Source: Aphanothece cf. minutissima CCALA 015
Lineage (GTDB): Bacteria > Cyanobacteriota > Cyanobacteriia > PCC-6307 > Cyanobiaceae
Reading direction: 5' to 3'
Length of the DNA: 64,000 nt
Assembly: GCA_003003925.1 (NCBI GenBank)
Contig: PVWP01000001.1
Coordinates: 124,001-188,000 of the forward strand
In this document: in pieces, positions 17,983 to 27,044 of the stretch
Numbering within the stretch: the stretch's first letter is position 1
Layout: every line of letters starts with the position of its first letter
Made by a program: the position numbers and the translations under genes
The notes under the pieces: generated by a model
What the model was told of the DNA's origin: nothing
The model's input: the letters and a program-made list of their open reading frames with translations, nothing else
Databases searched by the model: none

Positions 17983-19497
17983 ATGATCATCGACGACACC
18001 CACTACGACGTGATCCTGATCGGCAGTGGCGCCGGTGGTGGCACCCTGGCCGCCGCCCTCGCCGACGGGGGCCACACGGTGCTGCTGCTGGAGCGTGGTG
18101 GGGTGATGCCCCAGGCGGATCAGAACGTCGCCGAGGTGGGGCTGTTCCGCAAGCCGCGCTACCACCCCGACGAGAAGTGGTTCGGCACCGACGGTGACCC
18201 GTTCTCCCCCCAGATGGTGCATGCCATCGGCGGCAACACCAAGATCTGGGGGGGCGTGCTCGAGCGCATGCGGGAGCCGGAGTTCACCGGCGTGGCGCTC
18301 CAGGAGGGTCCGTCCCCGGACTGGCAGCTGCGCTATGCCGACCTGGCCCCCTGGTACGAGCGGGCCGAAGCCCTCTATCGGGTCCATGGCGTGGCCGGTG
18401 CCGACCCCACCGCCCCCGGGCGGGAGGGTTCCTATCCGGCCGAGCCGCGGCCGGTGGAGCCGTTCCTGGTGGAACTGCGCGCCGCCTTCGAGCGCCAGGG
18501 GCTCCATCCCTACGACCTGCCCCTGAGCTGGTCCGAGTCGGCGGTCGATCCCACCGGCGATGCCGAGCTGTTCGGCGTGGATCCGGCGCGCGGCTCCAGC
18601 ACCGTGACGGTGAGGGAGAACGCCCGGGTGCTGCAGCTGCACGTCAACCCCTCGGGCCAGGAGGTGCGGGGCGTCGAGGTGGAGATCGACCACCAGCGCT
18701 GGCTGTTCCGCAGCCACCAGGTGGTGCTGGCCGCCGGGGCCATCGGCACACCGGAGATCCTGCTGCGTTCCGCCACCGACCACCACCCCCGCGGCCTGGC
18801 CAACGGCTCCGACCAGGTGGGCCGCAACCTGATGAAGCCCCAGCTCACCTCGATCCTGCAGCTGGCGGCCGCCCCCACCTCGGGCCGCTACGCCCGCGGC
18901 CATGGCATCACCGACTTCTACTGGGGTGACAAGAACGTCGACTTCCCGCTCGGTTCGATCCAGAGCGGCGGTGGGGTGCTCCAGGACGCCCTGTTTGCCG
19001 AGTCACCGCCGGTGCTCTCCCTGGTGACCCGCCTGCTGCCGGACTTCGGCCTCGAGCAGCTGGCCGCCCGCTCGATCACCTGGTGGGCGATGAGCGCCGT
19101 GCGGCCCGATCCCCACAACCGGGTCGCCCTGCGGGGTCAGAACCTGCAGGTGCATTACACGGCCAACAACCGGGAGGCCCACGACCGGCTCGTCTACCGC
19201 TGGATCGATTGCCTCAAGGCCGTGGAGGCCGACCCCCTGACCCTGGTGGCCAAGGCCGCCCCCACCCATCCCCGCGGCGAAGCCCCCCTGCCGGTGATCG
19301 GCGGCGCCTGCGGCACCTGCCGCATGGGCTCGGATCCGGCCACCTCGGTGGTGAACCTCGACGGCCGCAGCCACGAGCTGGCCAACCTCTGGATCGTCGA
19401 TGCCAGCGTGCTGCCCTCCTGTCCGTCGGTGGGGGTGGGGCTCACCGTGATCGCCAATGCCCTGCGCATCGGCGCCGCCCTGAAGGCCTGCCTGTGA
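17983..19497 (+). CDS. GMC family FAD oxidoreductase 1, catalytic His and Asn missing
   Basis: This 504-residue flavoprotein has the N-terminal FAD fold DVILIGSGAGGGTLAAAL (9-26), RHPRG-like HHPRGLANGSDQVGR in the middle and the C-terminal GTCRMG...NLWIVDAS. GMC enzymes oxidise sugars, polyols or alcohols. Aligned with GMC 2 of this cluster, the catalytic His is Gly441 and the catalytic Asn of NPSLT is Gly484, so usual chemistry may be lost. It lies 3 bp after oxidase subunit III, which suggests electron transfer to the quinone pool. The stop overlaps the GTG of the glucosidase gene. Confidence 0.88.
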   Translation: MIIDDTHYDVILIGSGAGGGTLAAALADGGHTVLLLERGGVMPQADQNVAEVGLFRKPRYHPDEKWFGTDGDPFSPQMVHAIGGNTKIWGGVLERMREPEFTGVALQEGPSPDWQLRYADLAPWYERAEALYRVHGVAGADPTAPGREGSYPAEPRPVEPFLVELRAAFERQGLHPYDLPLSWSESAVDPTGDAELFGVDPARGSSTVTVRENARVLQLHVNPSGQEVRGVEVEIDHQRWLFRSHQVVLAAGAIGTPEILLRSATDHHPRGLANGSDQVGRNLMKPQLTSILQLAAAPTSGRYARGHGITDFYWGDKNVDFPLGSIQSGGGVLQDALFAESPPVLSLVTRLLPDFGLEQLAARSITWWAMSAVRPDPHNRVALRGQNLQVHYTANNREAHDRLVYRWIDCLKAVEADPLTLVAKAAPTHPRGEAPLPVIGGACGTCRMGSDPATSVVNLDGRSHELANLWIVDASVLPSCPSVGVGLTVIANALRIGAALKACL

Positions 19498-22202
19498 CGG
19501 CCAGCGTCCCCAGCCCCGCCGCGATCGACGCCATCACCCCGTCGGAGACCCGGCGCATGGCCGAGCGCGACCACGGCCTCGCCCCCTGGAGCCTGTGGGG
19601 CAGCTACCTCAGCGAGCGCCAGTGGGGCACCGTGCGCGAAGACTACTCCGCCGACGGGGACGCCTGGCGTTCCTTCCCCCACGACCACGCCCGCTCCCGC
19701 GTCTACCGCTGGGGCGAGGACGGCCTGCTGGGCCTCTGCGACGACCAGTGCCGCCTGTGCTTCTCGCTGGCCCTCTGGAACGTTGTGGATCCGATCCTCA
19801 AGGAACGGCCCTTCGGCCTCGGCAATCCCGAAGGCAACCACGGCGAGGACCTCAAGGACTACTTCTTCCATCTCGCCAACACCCCCACCCACAGCTTCAT
19901 GCGGGGGCTGTACAAGTACCCGCAGCGGGAGTTCCCCTACGCCGATCTGCTGGCGGAGAACGGCCGGCGCGGCCGCGACCAGCCCGAGTACGAACTGGTC
20001 GACACGGGCCTCTTCGACGAGAGCCGCTACTTCGATGTCCTCATCGAGTACGCCAAGGCCGGCCCGGAGGACCTGCTGATCCGCATCCGCGCCACCAACC
20101 GCGGCCCCGATCCTGCCCCGCTCACCCTGCTGCCCAGCCTGTGGCTGCGCAACACCTGGCGCTGGGGCTATCCCGATGAGGTCGAGCGCCGGATCCGCCC
20201 CCTCGGTGACGCCGGCGGTCCTTCGATCGTCACCGAGGCGCTCCCCCACCTGGGGGTGTACCAGCTCGACTGCCGGGAACCCGGCACCTGGATCTTCACC
20301 GACAACGAGACCAACAGCGAGCGACTCTGGGGCCAGCCCAACGCCACACCCTTCCAGAAGGACGGCTTCCATCGCCATGTGGTCGACGGGGAGACCGGCG
20401 CGGTGAACCCGGCCCTGGTGGGCAGCAAGGCGGGGCGTGTGCTGCAGCGCACCCTGGCCGCCGGCGAGGAGTGGCTGGTGGAGCTGCGCCTGCATCGGCT
20501 CGACGGCCCCGCGCCGGGCCCGGCCGAGCTCGGGGAGACGTTCGAGGCGATCTTCAGCGAACGGGAGCGGGAATGGCTGGAGTACTTCGACCATCGGGTG
20601 CCGGGGCTGTCCGAGGACGACCGCCGCATCCACCTGGCCGGCACCGCCGGGCTGCTGTGGTGCAAGAAGTACTACGGCTGGAGCGTGATGCGCTGGCTCG
20701 AAGGCGACCCCACCGGTGCCCCGCCGCCGCCGGAGCGCCGCCGCGGCCCGAACGCCTACTGGCAGCGGCTGCACGCCCACGACGTGATCTCGATGCCGGA
20801 CTGCTGGGAGTACCCCTACTTCTGCCAGTGGGATCTGATGTTCCACGCCGTGGCCTTCGCCGTCTTCGATCCGGCGACGGCCAAGGAGCAGTGCATGCTG
20901 CTGCGCAAGCCCCAGTACACCGCCCCCAACGCCCAGACCCCCGCCTATGAGTGGGCCCTTTCGGACCCCAATCCCCCGATCGGGGCCTGGGCGGCGATGC
21001 GCATCTATCAGATCGATCGCAAGAACAGCGATGCCGCCGATCTGGCCTTCCTGCGCGCCGCCCTGCGCAAGCTGATCCTGGAGTACGGCTGGTGGGCCAA
21101 CCGCAATGACCGCTCCGGCGACAACGTGTTCGAGGGGGGATTCCTGGGACTCGACAACATCGCCGTGTTCGATCGGCGCTTCCCCCTCGCCGACGGCAGC
21201 ATCATCGAGCAGTGCGACGGCACGGCCTGGATGGCCTCGCTCAGCCTCAACCTGCTGCAGATCGCCGTGGAGCTGAGCCGCGAGGAGCCGGAGTACGCCG
21301 ACATCTGCGAGCGGTTCGTGGTGGATTTCGTGCAGCTGGCGATCGCCCTCAACAATCCCGCCGGCCGCAATTACCTCAACTGGGATGAGGAGGACGGCTT
21401 CTACTACGACGTCATCAAGCGTCCCGACGGCAGCGTCGACTACCTGCGCACCCGCTCCATCTCGGGCCTGGTTCCCCTGCTGGCGGTGCAGAGCTTCGAC
21501 ATCGACACGGTGGCACGGTTGCCGATGCTCGATGTCACCAACGCCCTGGCCTGGTTCACCCACGAGCGCACCACGCCCTCCTGGGTGGTGGAAAACCTGG
21601 CGATCTGGAACAACGACCGGGTGCTGTTCACCCTGGTGCCCAGGGAGCGGCTGCAGCGCATCTGCGAGCGGCTCTTCGATGAGGAGGAGTTCCTCTCCCC
21701 CCATGGCATCCGTTCCCTTTCCAAGGTGTACGAACAGCACCCCTACACCTACACCGAAGGCAGCGAGAGCCAGACCCTCGCCTACAGCCCGGCCGACAGC
21801 CCGGTGGCGATGTTCGGGGGCAATTCCAACTGGCGCGGGCCGGTGTGGATGCCGATGAACTTCCTCCTGATCGAATCGCTGCAGAAGTTCGCCCATTTCT
21901 ACGACGACAGCTTCAAGGTGGAGTTCCCCACCCGTTCAGGGCACTGGATCACCCTCTGGGAGGCCTCCCTGGAGCTGGAGAAGCGGCTGGTGGGGCTGTT
22001 CCGCCGCGACGGCCGTGGCCGTCGTCCCTTCCTGGGAGATGTGGAGCTGTTCCAGACCGATCCCCACTGGCGCGATCTGATCCTGTTCAACGAATACTTC
22101 CACGGCGACAATGGCAGCGGAGTGGGTGCCTCCCACCAGACCGGATGGAGCGCCATGGTCTGCAAGATGCTCAACCAGCTCCACCGCTATCCCGAAGGCT
22201 GA
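19494..22202 (+). CDS. GH63-type (MGH1-like) glucosidase
   Basis: This 902-residue protein is an (alpha/alpha)6-barrel glycoside hydrolase of the bacterial GH63/MGH1-like glucosidase group. DDQCRLCFSLALWN, SMPDCWEYPYFCQWDLMFHAVAF (catalytic-site region), DNVFEGGFLGLDNIAVFDR and FGGNSNWRGPVWMPMNF are characteristic. It would release glucose from an oligosaccharide, glycoside or glucosylated compatible solute; no signal peptide is seen, so it is probably cytoplasmic. The GTG at 19494 overlaps the preceding TGA (GTGA); ATG 19557 is an alternative. It sits between two GMC flavoproteins, suggesting hydrolysis followed by oxidation of the product. Confidence 0.88.
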   Translation: MTASVPSPAAIDAITPSETRRMAERDHGLAPWSLWGSYLSERQWGTVREDYSADGDAWRSFPHDHARSRVYRWGEDGLLGLCDDQCRLCFSLALWNVVDPILKERPFGLGNPEGNHGEDLKDYFFHLANTPTHSFMRGLYKYPQREFPYADLLAENGRRGRDQPEYELVDTGLFDESRYFDVLIEYAKAGPEDLLIRIRATNRGPDPAPLTLLPSLWLRNTWRWGYPDEVERRIRPLGDAGGPSIVTEALPHLGVYQLDCREPGTWIFTDNETNSERLWGQPNATPFQKDGFHRHVVDGETGAVNPALVGSKAGRVLQRTLAAGEEWLVELRLHRLDGPAPGPAELGETFEAIFSEREREWLEYFDHRVPGLSEDDRRIHLAGTAGLLWCKKYYGWSVMRWLEGDPTGAPPPPERRRGPNAYWQRLHAHDVISMPDCWEYPYFCQWDLMFHAVAFAVFDPATAKEQCMLLRKPQYTAPNAQTPAYEWALSDPNPPIGAWAAMRIYQIDRKNSDAADLAFLRAALRKLILEYGWWANRNDRSGDNVFEGGFLGLDNIAVFDRRFPLADGSIIEQCDGTAWMASLSLNLLQIAVELSREEPEYADICERFVVDFVQLAIALNNPAGRNYLNWDEEDGFYYDVIKRPDGSVDYLRTRSISGLVPLLAVQSFDIDTVARLPMLDVTNALAWFTHERTTPSWVVENLAIWNNDRVLFTLVPRERLQRICERLFDEEEFLSPHGIRSLSKVYEQHPYTYTEGSESQTLAYSPADSPVAMFGGNSNWRGPVWMPMNFLLIESLQKFAHFYDDSFKVEFPTRSGHWITLWEASLELEKRLVGLFRRDGRGRRPFLGDVELFQTDPHWRDLILFNEYFHGDNGSGVGASHQTGWSAMVCKMLNQLHRYPEG

Positions 22203-22211
22203 TCCCCCACC

Positions 22212-23852
22212 ATGCGCACCCCGTCCTCCAGCGCACCGGTCGCCGGTCCGAGCCCGTACACCTCGCCCCTGCCCCAGGCCGAGCAGCTGCAGGTGAGCCA
22301 CGGCGCCCACTTCGACGTGGTGATCATCGGCAGCGGCGCCGGCGGCGGCACCCTGGCCCGCCACCTGGCCCCCACGGGCCTGAAGGTGCTGGTGCTGGAG
22401 CGGGGCGACTGGCTGCCCCAGGAGCCCCAGAACTGGGACGCCGAAGCGGTGTTCCAGCAGAACCGCTACGTGTCGAAGGATCCCTGGCTCGACAAGCACG
22501 GCAAGCCCTTCCAGCCCGGCAGCCATTACTTCGTCGGCGGGGCCACCAAGATGTACGGCGCCGCCCATTTCCGCCTGCGCCAGCAGGACTTCGAGGAGCT
22601 GGCCCACTTCGATGGCACCTCGCCGGCCTGGCCCCTGCGCTACGCCGACTTCGAGCCCTGGTACCAGAAGGCCGAGGAGATGTACCACGTGCACGGCCAG
22701 CGCGGTGAGGATCCCACCGAGCCGCCCTGCAGTGGCCCCTACCCCCATCCGCCGGTGGCCCACGAGCCGCGCATGCAGCAGCTGGTCGACGACCTGCGCG
22801 CCGCCGGGCTCCACCCCTTCCACGCCCCCAGCGGCGTCCAGCTCGATGAGGCCCACATGGCCTTCAGCCGTTGCCGCAAGTGCAACTGCTGCGATGGCTT
22901 CCCGTGCCTGGTGCACGCCAAGTCGGACGCGGAGGTGCTGGGCATGCGGCCGGCCCTGGCGCAGCCGAACGTGTCCCTGCTGACGCGGGCCCAGGTGAAA
23001 CGGCTGTGCACCGATGCCACCGGTCGCACGGTGACCGGGGTGGAGCTGGAGCGGGATGGCGAGCCGCTCACGGTGAGCGGTGATGTGGTGGTGGTGAGCT
23101 GCGGCGCCGCCAACAGCGCCCGGCTGCTGCTGCTGTCGGCCAACGACCGCCACCCCCGGGGCCTGGCCAACGGCTCCGACCAGGTGGGGCGCCACTACAT
23201 GTTCCACAACAGCAAGGCGATGGTGGCCCTGGCCCATGAGCCGAACCGCACCATCTTCCAGAAAACGGTGTCGATCAACGACTGGTATCTCGGGGATGCC
23301 GACTTCGACTACCCCATGGGCAACATCCAGATGACGGGCAAGACCAACGGCACGATCATGAAGGGCTACGCGCCCCTGGAAACGTTCATGATGCCCGGCT
23401 GGAGCATGGACAAGATCGCCGAACATGCGCTCGACTTCTGGATCTCCAGCGAGGATCTCCCCGATCCGAACAACCGCGTGACCGTGACCGGCAGCGGCCA
23501 GATCCAGCTGAGCTACACCCCCAACAACCTCACCGCCTCGGCGCGCCTGGTGAGCCGCCTCGAGGGGCTGCTGGATCGCCTCTACCTGCGCAAGCACCTG
23601 GTGGAGCGCCAGTTCTACATCGCCAACAGCATGGGCATCGCCGCCGTGGGCCACCAGGCCGGCACCTGCCGCTTCGGCAGCGATCCGGCCACCTCGGTGC
23701 TCGACCTCGACTGCAAGGCCCACGAGCTCGACAACCTCTACGTCGTCGACACCAGCTTCATGCCGACGATCGGCGCCGTGAACCCCTCCCTCACCGCCAT
23801 CGCCAATGCCCTGCGGGTGGGCACCCACCTGGTGGAACGGCTGCGGGGCTGA
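22212..23852 (+). CDS. GMC family FAD oxidoreductase 2 (catalytically complete)
   Basis: This 546-residue paralogue of GMC 1 has the FAD motif VVIIGSGAGGGTLARHL near 37-54 and the C-terminal catalytic pair His481 (GHQAGTCRFG) and Asn524 (VNPSLT). A cysteine-rich stretch, CRKCNCCDGFPCLVHAKSDA, lies near residue 220; it is found in a subgroup of these enzymes and absent from GMC 1. Both paralogues share NDRHPRGLANGSDQVGR-like and GSDPATSV segments, nearly identical at DNA level. It begins 9 bp after the glucosidase. A sugar or sugar-derivative dehydrogenase passing electrons to quinone is the likely role. Confidence 0.9.
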   Translation: MRTPSSSAPVAGPSPYTSPLPQAEQLQVSHGAHFDVVIIGSGAGGGTLARHLAPTGLKVLVLERGDWLPQEPQNWDAEAVFQQNRYVSKDPWLDKHGKPFQPGSHYFVGGATKMYGAAHFRLRQQDFEELAHFDGTSPAWPLRYADFEPWYQKAEEMYHVHGQRGEDPTEPPCSGPYPHPPVAHEPRMQQLVDDLRAAGLHPFHAPSGVQLDEAHMAFSRCRKCNCCDGFPCLVHAKSDAEVLGMRPALAQPNVSLLTRAQVKRLCTDATGRTVTGVELERDGEPLTVSGDVVVVSCGAANSARLLLLSANDRHPRGLANGSDQVGRHYMFHNSKAMVALAHEPNRTIFQKTVSINDWYLGDADFDYPMGNIQMTGKTNGTIMKGYAPLETFMMPGWSMDKIAEHALDFWISSEDLPDPNNRVTVTGSGQIQLSYTPNNLTASARLVSRLEGLLDRLYLRKHLVERQFYIANSMGIAAVGHQAGTCRFGSDPATSVLDLDCKAHELDNLYVVDTSFMPTIGAVNPSLTAIANALRVGTHLVERLRG

Positions 23853-23860
23853 GGGTGGCG

Positions 23861-25156
23861 ATGGACACGCCGGAGGAAACGTCGGAGCGGCGGGTGCTGG
23901 TGGCCCTGGGCACCGCCTGGGCCCTGACGGCCGGGTGGTTCCTGTTCTGGCCGGTGCCCACCGAAGTGGTCGGCCGGGGGGTGGTGATCGTGCCCGGCGG
24001 CGCCACCGTGATCGATTCCCGGGCTGAAGGTCAGATCCTCAGCCTGCCGGTACAGGAGGGCCAGCGGGTGCGCCGGGGCCAGACCCTGGTGCGCCTCTAC
24101 CTGCCCACCCTGGAGCAACAGTTGCGCCGCCAGGAGAAGGACCTGGCCGAGCTGATCCGCATCAACGCCGATCTCGACCGGCGCGACCGGGCGCGGCTGG
24201 CCTCGGCCCGGCGGCTGCGGGACACCGCCCTGGCCAAGCTGGAGGGCAACCGCGAGCGCCTGGACGCCCTGCGTCGCGTCTATGACCAGAAGGTGGCCGA
24301 TTTCCGCCATCTGGCCCGCCGCGAGGTGGTGGCCCCCCTGGCCGCGGAGGTGGTGGCCAGTGAGGACCGGGCCATCCAGCTCGACAACAGCGTCGCCGAG
24401 CTGGGCATCCGGCAGCGGGAGGCCATCGACGCCTGGGAGAAGGTCCGGCTCGCCATCGACACCGAAGCCCAACGGCGGCGCTTCGCCATCGAGGACGCCC
24501 GCCGCGCCGTCCGGGTCACCCAGACCCGCCTGACCTACGACGGCACCCTCACCGCCACCCGGGACGGGCGGCTTCTGGATCTGCAGGTGGTGCGGGGCCA
24601 GACGGTGAAGCCCGGGCAGCGCCTCGGCACCCTGGGGAGTCCCCGGGCCGACCGCGGCAACGCCGACGGCGGCGGCCAGGCCCTGCAGGCGGTGGCCTAC
24701 TTCGCCCCGGCCGATGCCCGCCGCCTGCAACCCGGCCTGGCCATGGAGGTGGTACCGGACTGGAACGAGCGGGGCCGCTTCGGCGGCATCCGCGGCCGCG
24801 TCCGCCGCATCAACCTGCTGCCCGCCACCCGCGAGGACGTCAACACCACCCTGGGCAACCCCCAGCTGGCGGAGGCCCTGGTGCGCAACGGGCCGGTGAT
24901 GCGCACCGAGATCGCCCTGCTGCCCGGGGGTGGCGGCTCCGGCGTCGACGGCTATCGCTGGACCCTCAGCCGCGGCAGCAGCGTCTTTCCGATCCGCGAG
25001 GGGCTGACGCTCAAGGCCCACGGCTACGTGGAATGGCGCCCGCCGGTCAGCTACCTGCTGCCGCTGCTGCGCGACCTCACCGGCAGCTACCGCACCCTGC
25101 GCCAGCAGGAGCGCCAGGACCAGCCGCCCCTGCGCCAGCGGGACGCCCTGCCATGA
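23861..25156 (+). CDS. HlyD-family periplasmic adaptor (membrane fusion) protein
   Basis: This 431-residue protein has one N-terminal membrane anchor (about 13-32), a lipoyl/barrel half-motif (GGATVIDSRAEGQILSLPV..EGQRVRRGQTL), a long coiled coil (~80-220) and the second half GRLLDLQVVRGQTVKPGQRL, the layout of HlyD/NHLM-type adaptors. It bridges an inner-membrane pump to a TolC channel. ATG 23861 is chosen; a GTG at 23855 is in frame. No ABC or MFS pump gene is adjacent. It follows GMC 2 by 8 bp and overlaps the next small gene by 4 bp. Confidence 0.87.
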   Translation: MDTPEETSERRVLVALGTAWALTAGWFLFWPVPTEVVGRGVVIVPGGATVIDSRAEGQILSLPVQEGQRVRRGQTLVRLYLPTLEQQLRRQEKDLAELIRINADLDRRDRARLASARRLRDTALAKLEGNRERLDALRRVYDQKVADFRHLARREVVAPLAAEVVASEDRAIQLDNSVAELGIRQREAIDAWEKVRLAIDTEAQRRRFAIEDARRAVRVTQTRLTYDGTLTATRDGRLLDLQVVRGQTVKPGQRLGTLGSPRADRGNADGGGQALQAVAYFAPADARRLQPGLAMEVVPDWNERGRFGGIRGRVRRINLLPATREDVNTTLGNPQLAEALVRNGPVMRTEIALLPGGGGSGVDGYRWTLSRGSSVFPIREGLTLKAHGYVEWRPPVSYLLPLLRDLTGSYRTLRQQERQDQPPLRQRDALP

Positions 25157-25368
25157 CCCGCGAACTTCCCTGGCTGGTGGTGGAGGCGGCCCTGCTGGTG
25201 GTGCTGCTGCACGCCAATGCCCCGGAGGTGTGGTTCTGGTTCGCCGCCCTGCTGGTGGTGCTGCTGTGGCGCTCGTTCGCCTGGCGCCAGCGCCGCTGGC
25301 AGCGGCTGCAGCAACGCCAGAGCGACGCTCAGGAACCGCCCAGCACCAGCGGCAGCGCCACCGGCTGA
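25153..25368 (+). CDS. Small inner-membrane protein next to the HlyD adaptor
   Basis: This 71-residue protein has two adjacent hydrophobic segments (about 7-20 and 26-42) followed by a very basic WRSFAWRQRRWQRLQQRQ stretch. The ATG overlaps the HlyD stop (ATGA), so the two are translationally coupled. Small membrane partners of HlyD adaptors are known in other bacteria (AaeX/AaeA, DUF3302/YibH pairs), but no sequence match to those is claimed. Its last 40 bp overlap the 3' end of tolC on the other strand. Confidence 0.65.
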   Translation: MTRELPWLVVEAALLVVLLHANAPEVWFWFAALLVVLLWRSFAWRQRRWQRLQQRQSDAQEPPSTSGSATG

Positions 25369-27044
25369 TCGGGCCGGTCCGGCACCGGGAGCAGTTCGCG
25401 CAGCAGCTGGGCGTAGCTGACATTGGCCAGGGTGGTGGATTCGGCCACCCCCTCCATCGCCCCGGTGAGGGTGGCGACGGTGTCGGCCACATCGCTGTAG
25501 TCGGCCAGCCCCAGCTGGTAGCGGGCCCGCACGTCGCGGAAGGCCTCGCGTGAGGCGCTGTAGGAGGCGCGGGCCGCCACGATCTGGCGCAGGGCGGCCC
25601 GATGGTCGTAGAAGGCGGCCTCGAGGCGCTGGCGGATGGCGTTGCGCTCCCGGGCCAGCTGCTGGTCGGTGCGGGCGGCGGCGCTGCGGCTGGCGGCCAC
25701 GGCGCCGGCGGTGACGCCGCCGTCGAAGAAGCGCCAGTGCAGTTGCAGGCCCGCCGCCCAGTCGGAGCGCTGGTTGAGCAGCTGGGGGATGAGGGCGGAG
25801 CTGCAGCAGCCCTCCAGCCGGATCACGGGCTGGGTGATCAGCCCCTGGCCGTAGCCGCCGGTGGCCACCAGCCGCAGGCTGGGCAGCAGCTCGGCGGCGC
25901 GGCGGTCGGCCTGGCGCAGCAGGGCGTCGCGGGCGGCCTGCAGGGCCCGCAGCTGGGGGTTGTCCTGCCAGCCGCGCACGATCGTCTGCTCCAGATCGAG
26001 GGGCCAGGGGGGCTGCAGCCGCACCGCATCGCTGGCCCGCAGGCTGACGTCGAAGGGCACGTTGATCAGGTTGCTGAGCTGGCGCTGGCGACTCAGCTGC
26101 AGGGCCTCCGCCTGCTCGAAGCGGTAGTGGCTCTGTTGCAGGGCGGCCTCGGCCCGGAGCCGGTCCAGCCGCGGCACCAGGCCCGCCTGCTGGAGGGCCG
26201 CCACCTGGTCGCGCACCACCGTGTCGCTCTCGACGACGGCCCGGCGGATCCGCAGCAGCTGGTCGGCTAGCTGCAGGCCGTAGTAGGCGATGCTCACATC
26301 CAGCTGCAGCTGGCGCAGCCGATCGGCGTAGCGCTGGCGGGAGGCCCTGAGGCTGTCGTCGGCCTCGGCGATGGCGGCGGCGCGATACGGGCTGAGCAGC
26401 TCCCAGGCCAGCTCCACCCGGGCGGCGGCCGCACCAACATTGGACTGCACCACATTCCAGCCCTGGTTGCGGACCAGAAACGGGGAGCCCGACGGATAGA
26501 TGCCGGCGTTGTCGGTCCAGACCTGGTTGTAGGAACGCTGCTGACTGAAACCACCCGCCAGGTTCAGGCCCAGCTCTGGCCAGCGGCGCCCCCGGGCCGA
26601 ACCGGCCAAGTCCTGCTGCTCGCGCACGCCGAGCCCGGCGGCGGCCAGATCGGGATCGTTGCGCACCGCCACCGCCAGGGCCTCGGCCAGGCTGAGCCGC
26701 TGGCGCCGTGCGATCCGCACCGCCTCGGGCACCTCGGGCAGGGCGTTCGCCGCCGGGGCTGGCAGCAGTGGGGCCAGCAGGGCCGGATCGGGCGGGCCGG
26801 GCATGGAACCATCCGGCTCCCCGGCTTCGCCGGCCTCGGGCGCGGCGGGCAGCAGGGTGCGGTCGAGCCGTTCGAGGTCCTCCTGGAACCCCTGGAGGCT
26901 GCGCAGCAGCGCCGGCGAGGGGGGCGGCAGGCGCCGGGGCCGGGGGGCGGCGATCAGCTCCTGGCCCCAGGCCTGGGCCAGCGGCGCCGCCAGCGCCAGG
27001 CCCAGGGCCGGGGCCAGGCAGTGTCGGAGCTGACGCCGGATCAC
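25329..27044 (-). CDS. TolC-family outer-membrane channel protein
   Basis: This 571-residue protein starts with a signal peptide (HCLAPALGLALAAPLAQAWG) and a Pro-rich spacer, then two OEP (TolC) repeats with long coiled coils: LSLAEALAVAVRNDPDLAAAG and, in the second half, YQLGLADYSDVADTVATLTGAME. It should form the outer-membrane tunnel for the HlyD adaptor encoded opposite. The start is GTG 27044, overlapping the stop of the upstream small gene (GTGA). The gene is convergent with the HlyD/small-protein pair. Confidence 0.9.
   Translation of the reverse strand: MIRRQLRHCLAPALGLALAAPLAQAWGQELIAAPRPRRLPPPSPALLRSLQGFQEDLERLDRTLLPAAPEAGEAGEPDGSMPGPPDPALLAPLLPAPAANALPEVPEAVRIARRQRLSLAEALAVAVRNDPDLAAAGLGVREQQDLAGSARGRRWPELGLNLAGGFSQQRSYNQVWTDNAGIYPSGSPFLVRNQGWNVVQSNVGAAAARVELAWELLSPYRAAAIAEADDSLRASRQRYADRLRQLQLDVSIAYYGLQLADQLLRIRRAVVESDTVVRDQVAALQQAGLVPRLDRLRAEAALQQSHYRFEQAEALQLSRQRQLSNLINVPFDVSLRASDAVRLQPPWPLDLEQTIVRGWQDNPQLRALQAARDALLRQADRRAAELLPSLRLVATGGYGQGLITQPVIRLEGCCSSALIPQLLNQRSDWAAGLQLHWRFFDGGVTAGAVAASRSAAARTDQQLARERNAIRQRLEAAFYDHRAALRQIVAARASYSASREAFRDVRARYQLGLADYSDVADTVATLTGAMEGVAESTTLANVSYAQLLRELLPVPDRPDQPVALPLVLGGS

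Noticed and set aside
19194..21896. A 900-codon open frame on the minus strand across the glucosidase
   Set aside because: Low-complexity Gly/Ala/His/Gln composition typical of a shadow frame; the plus-strand gene has conserved motifs throughout.
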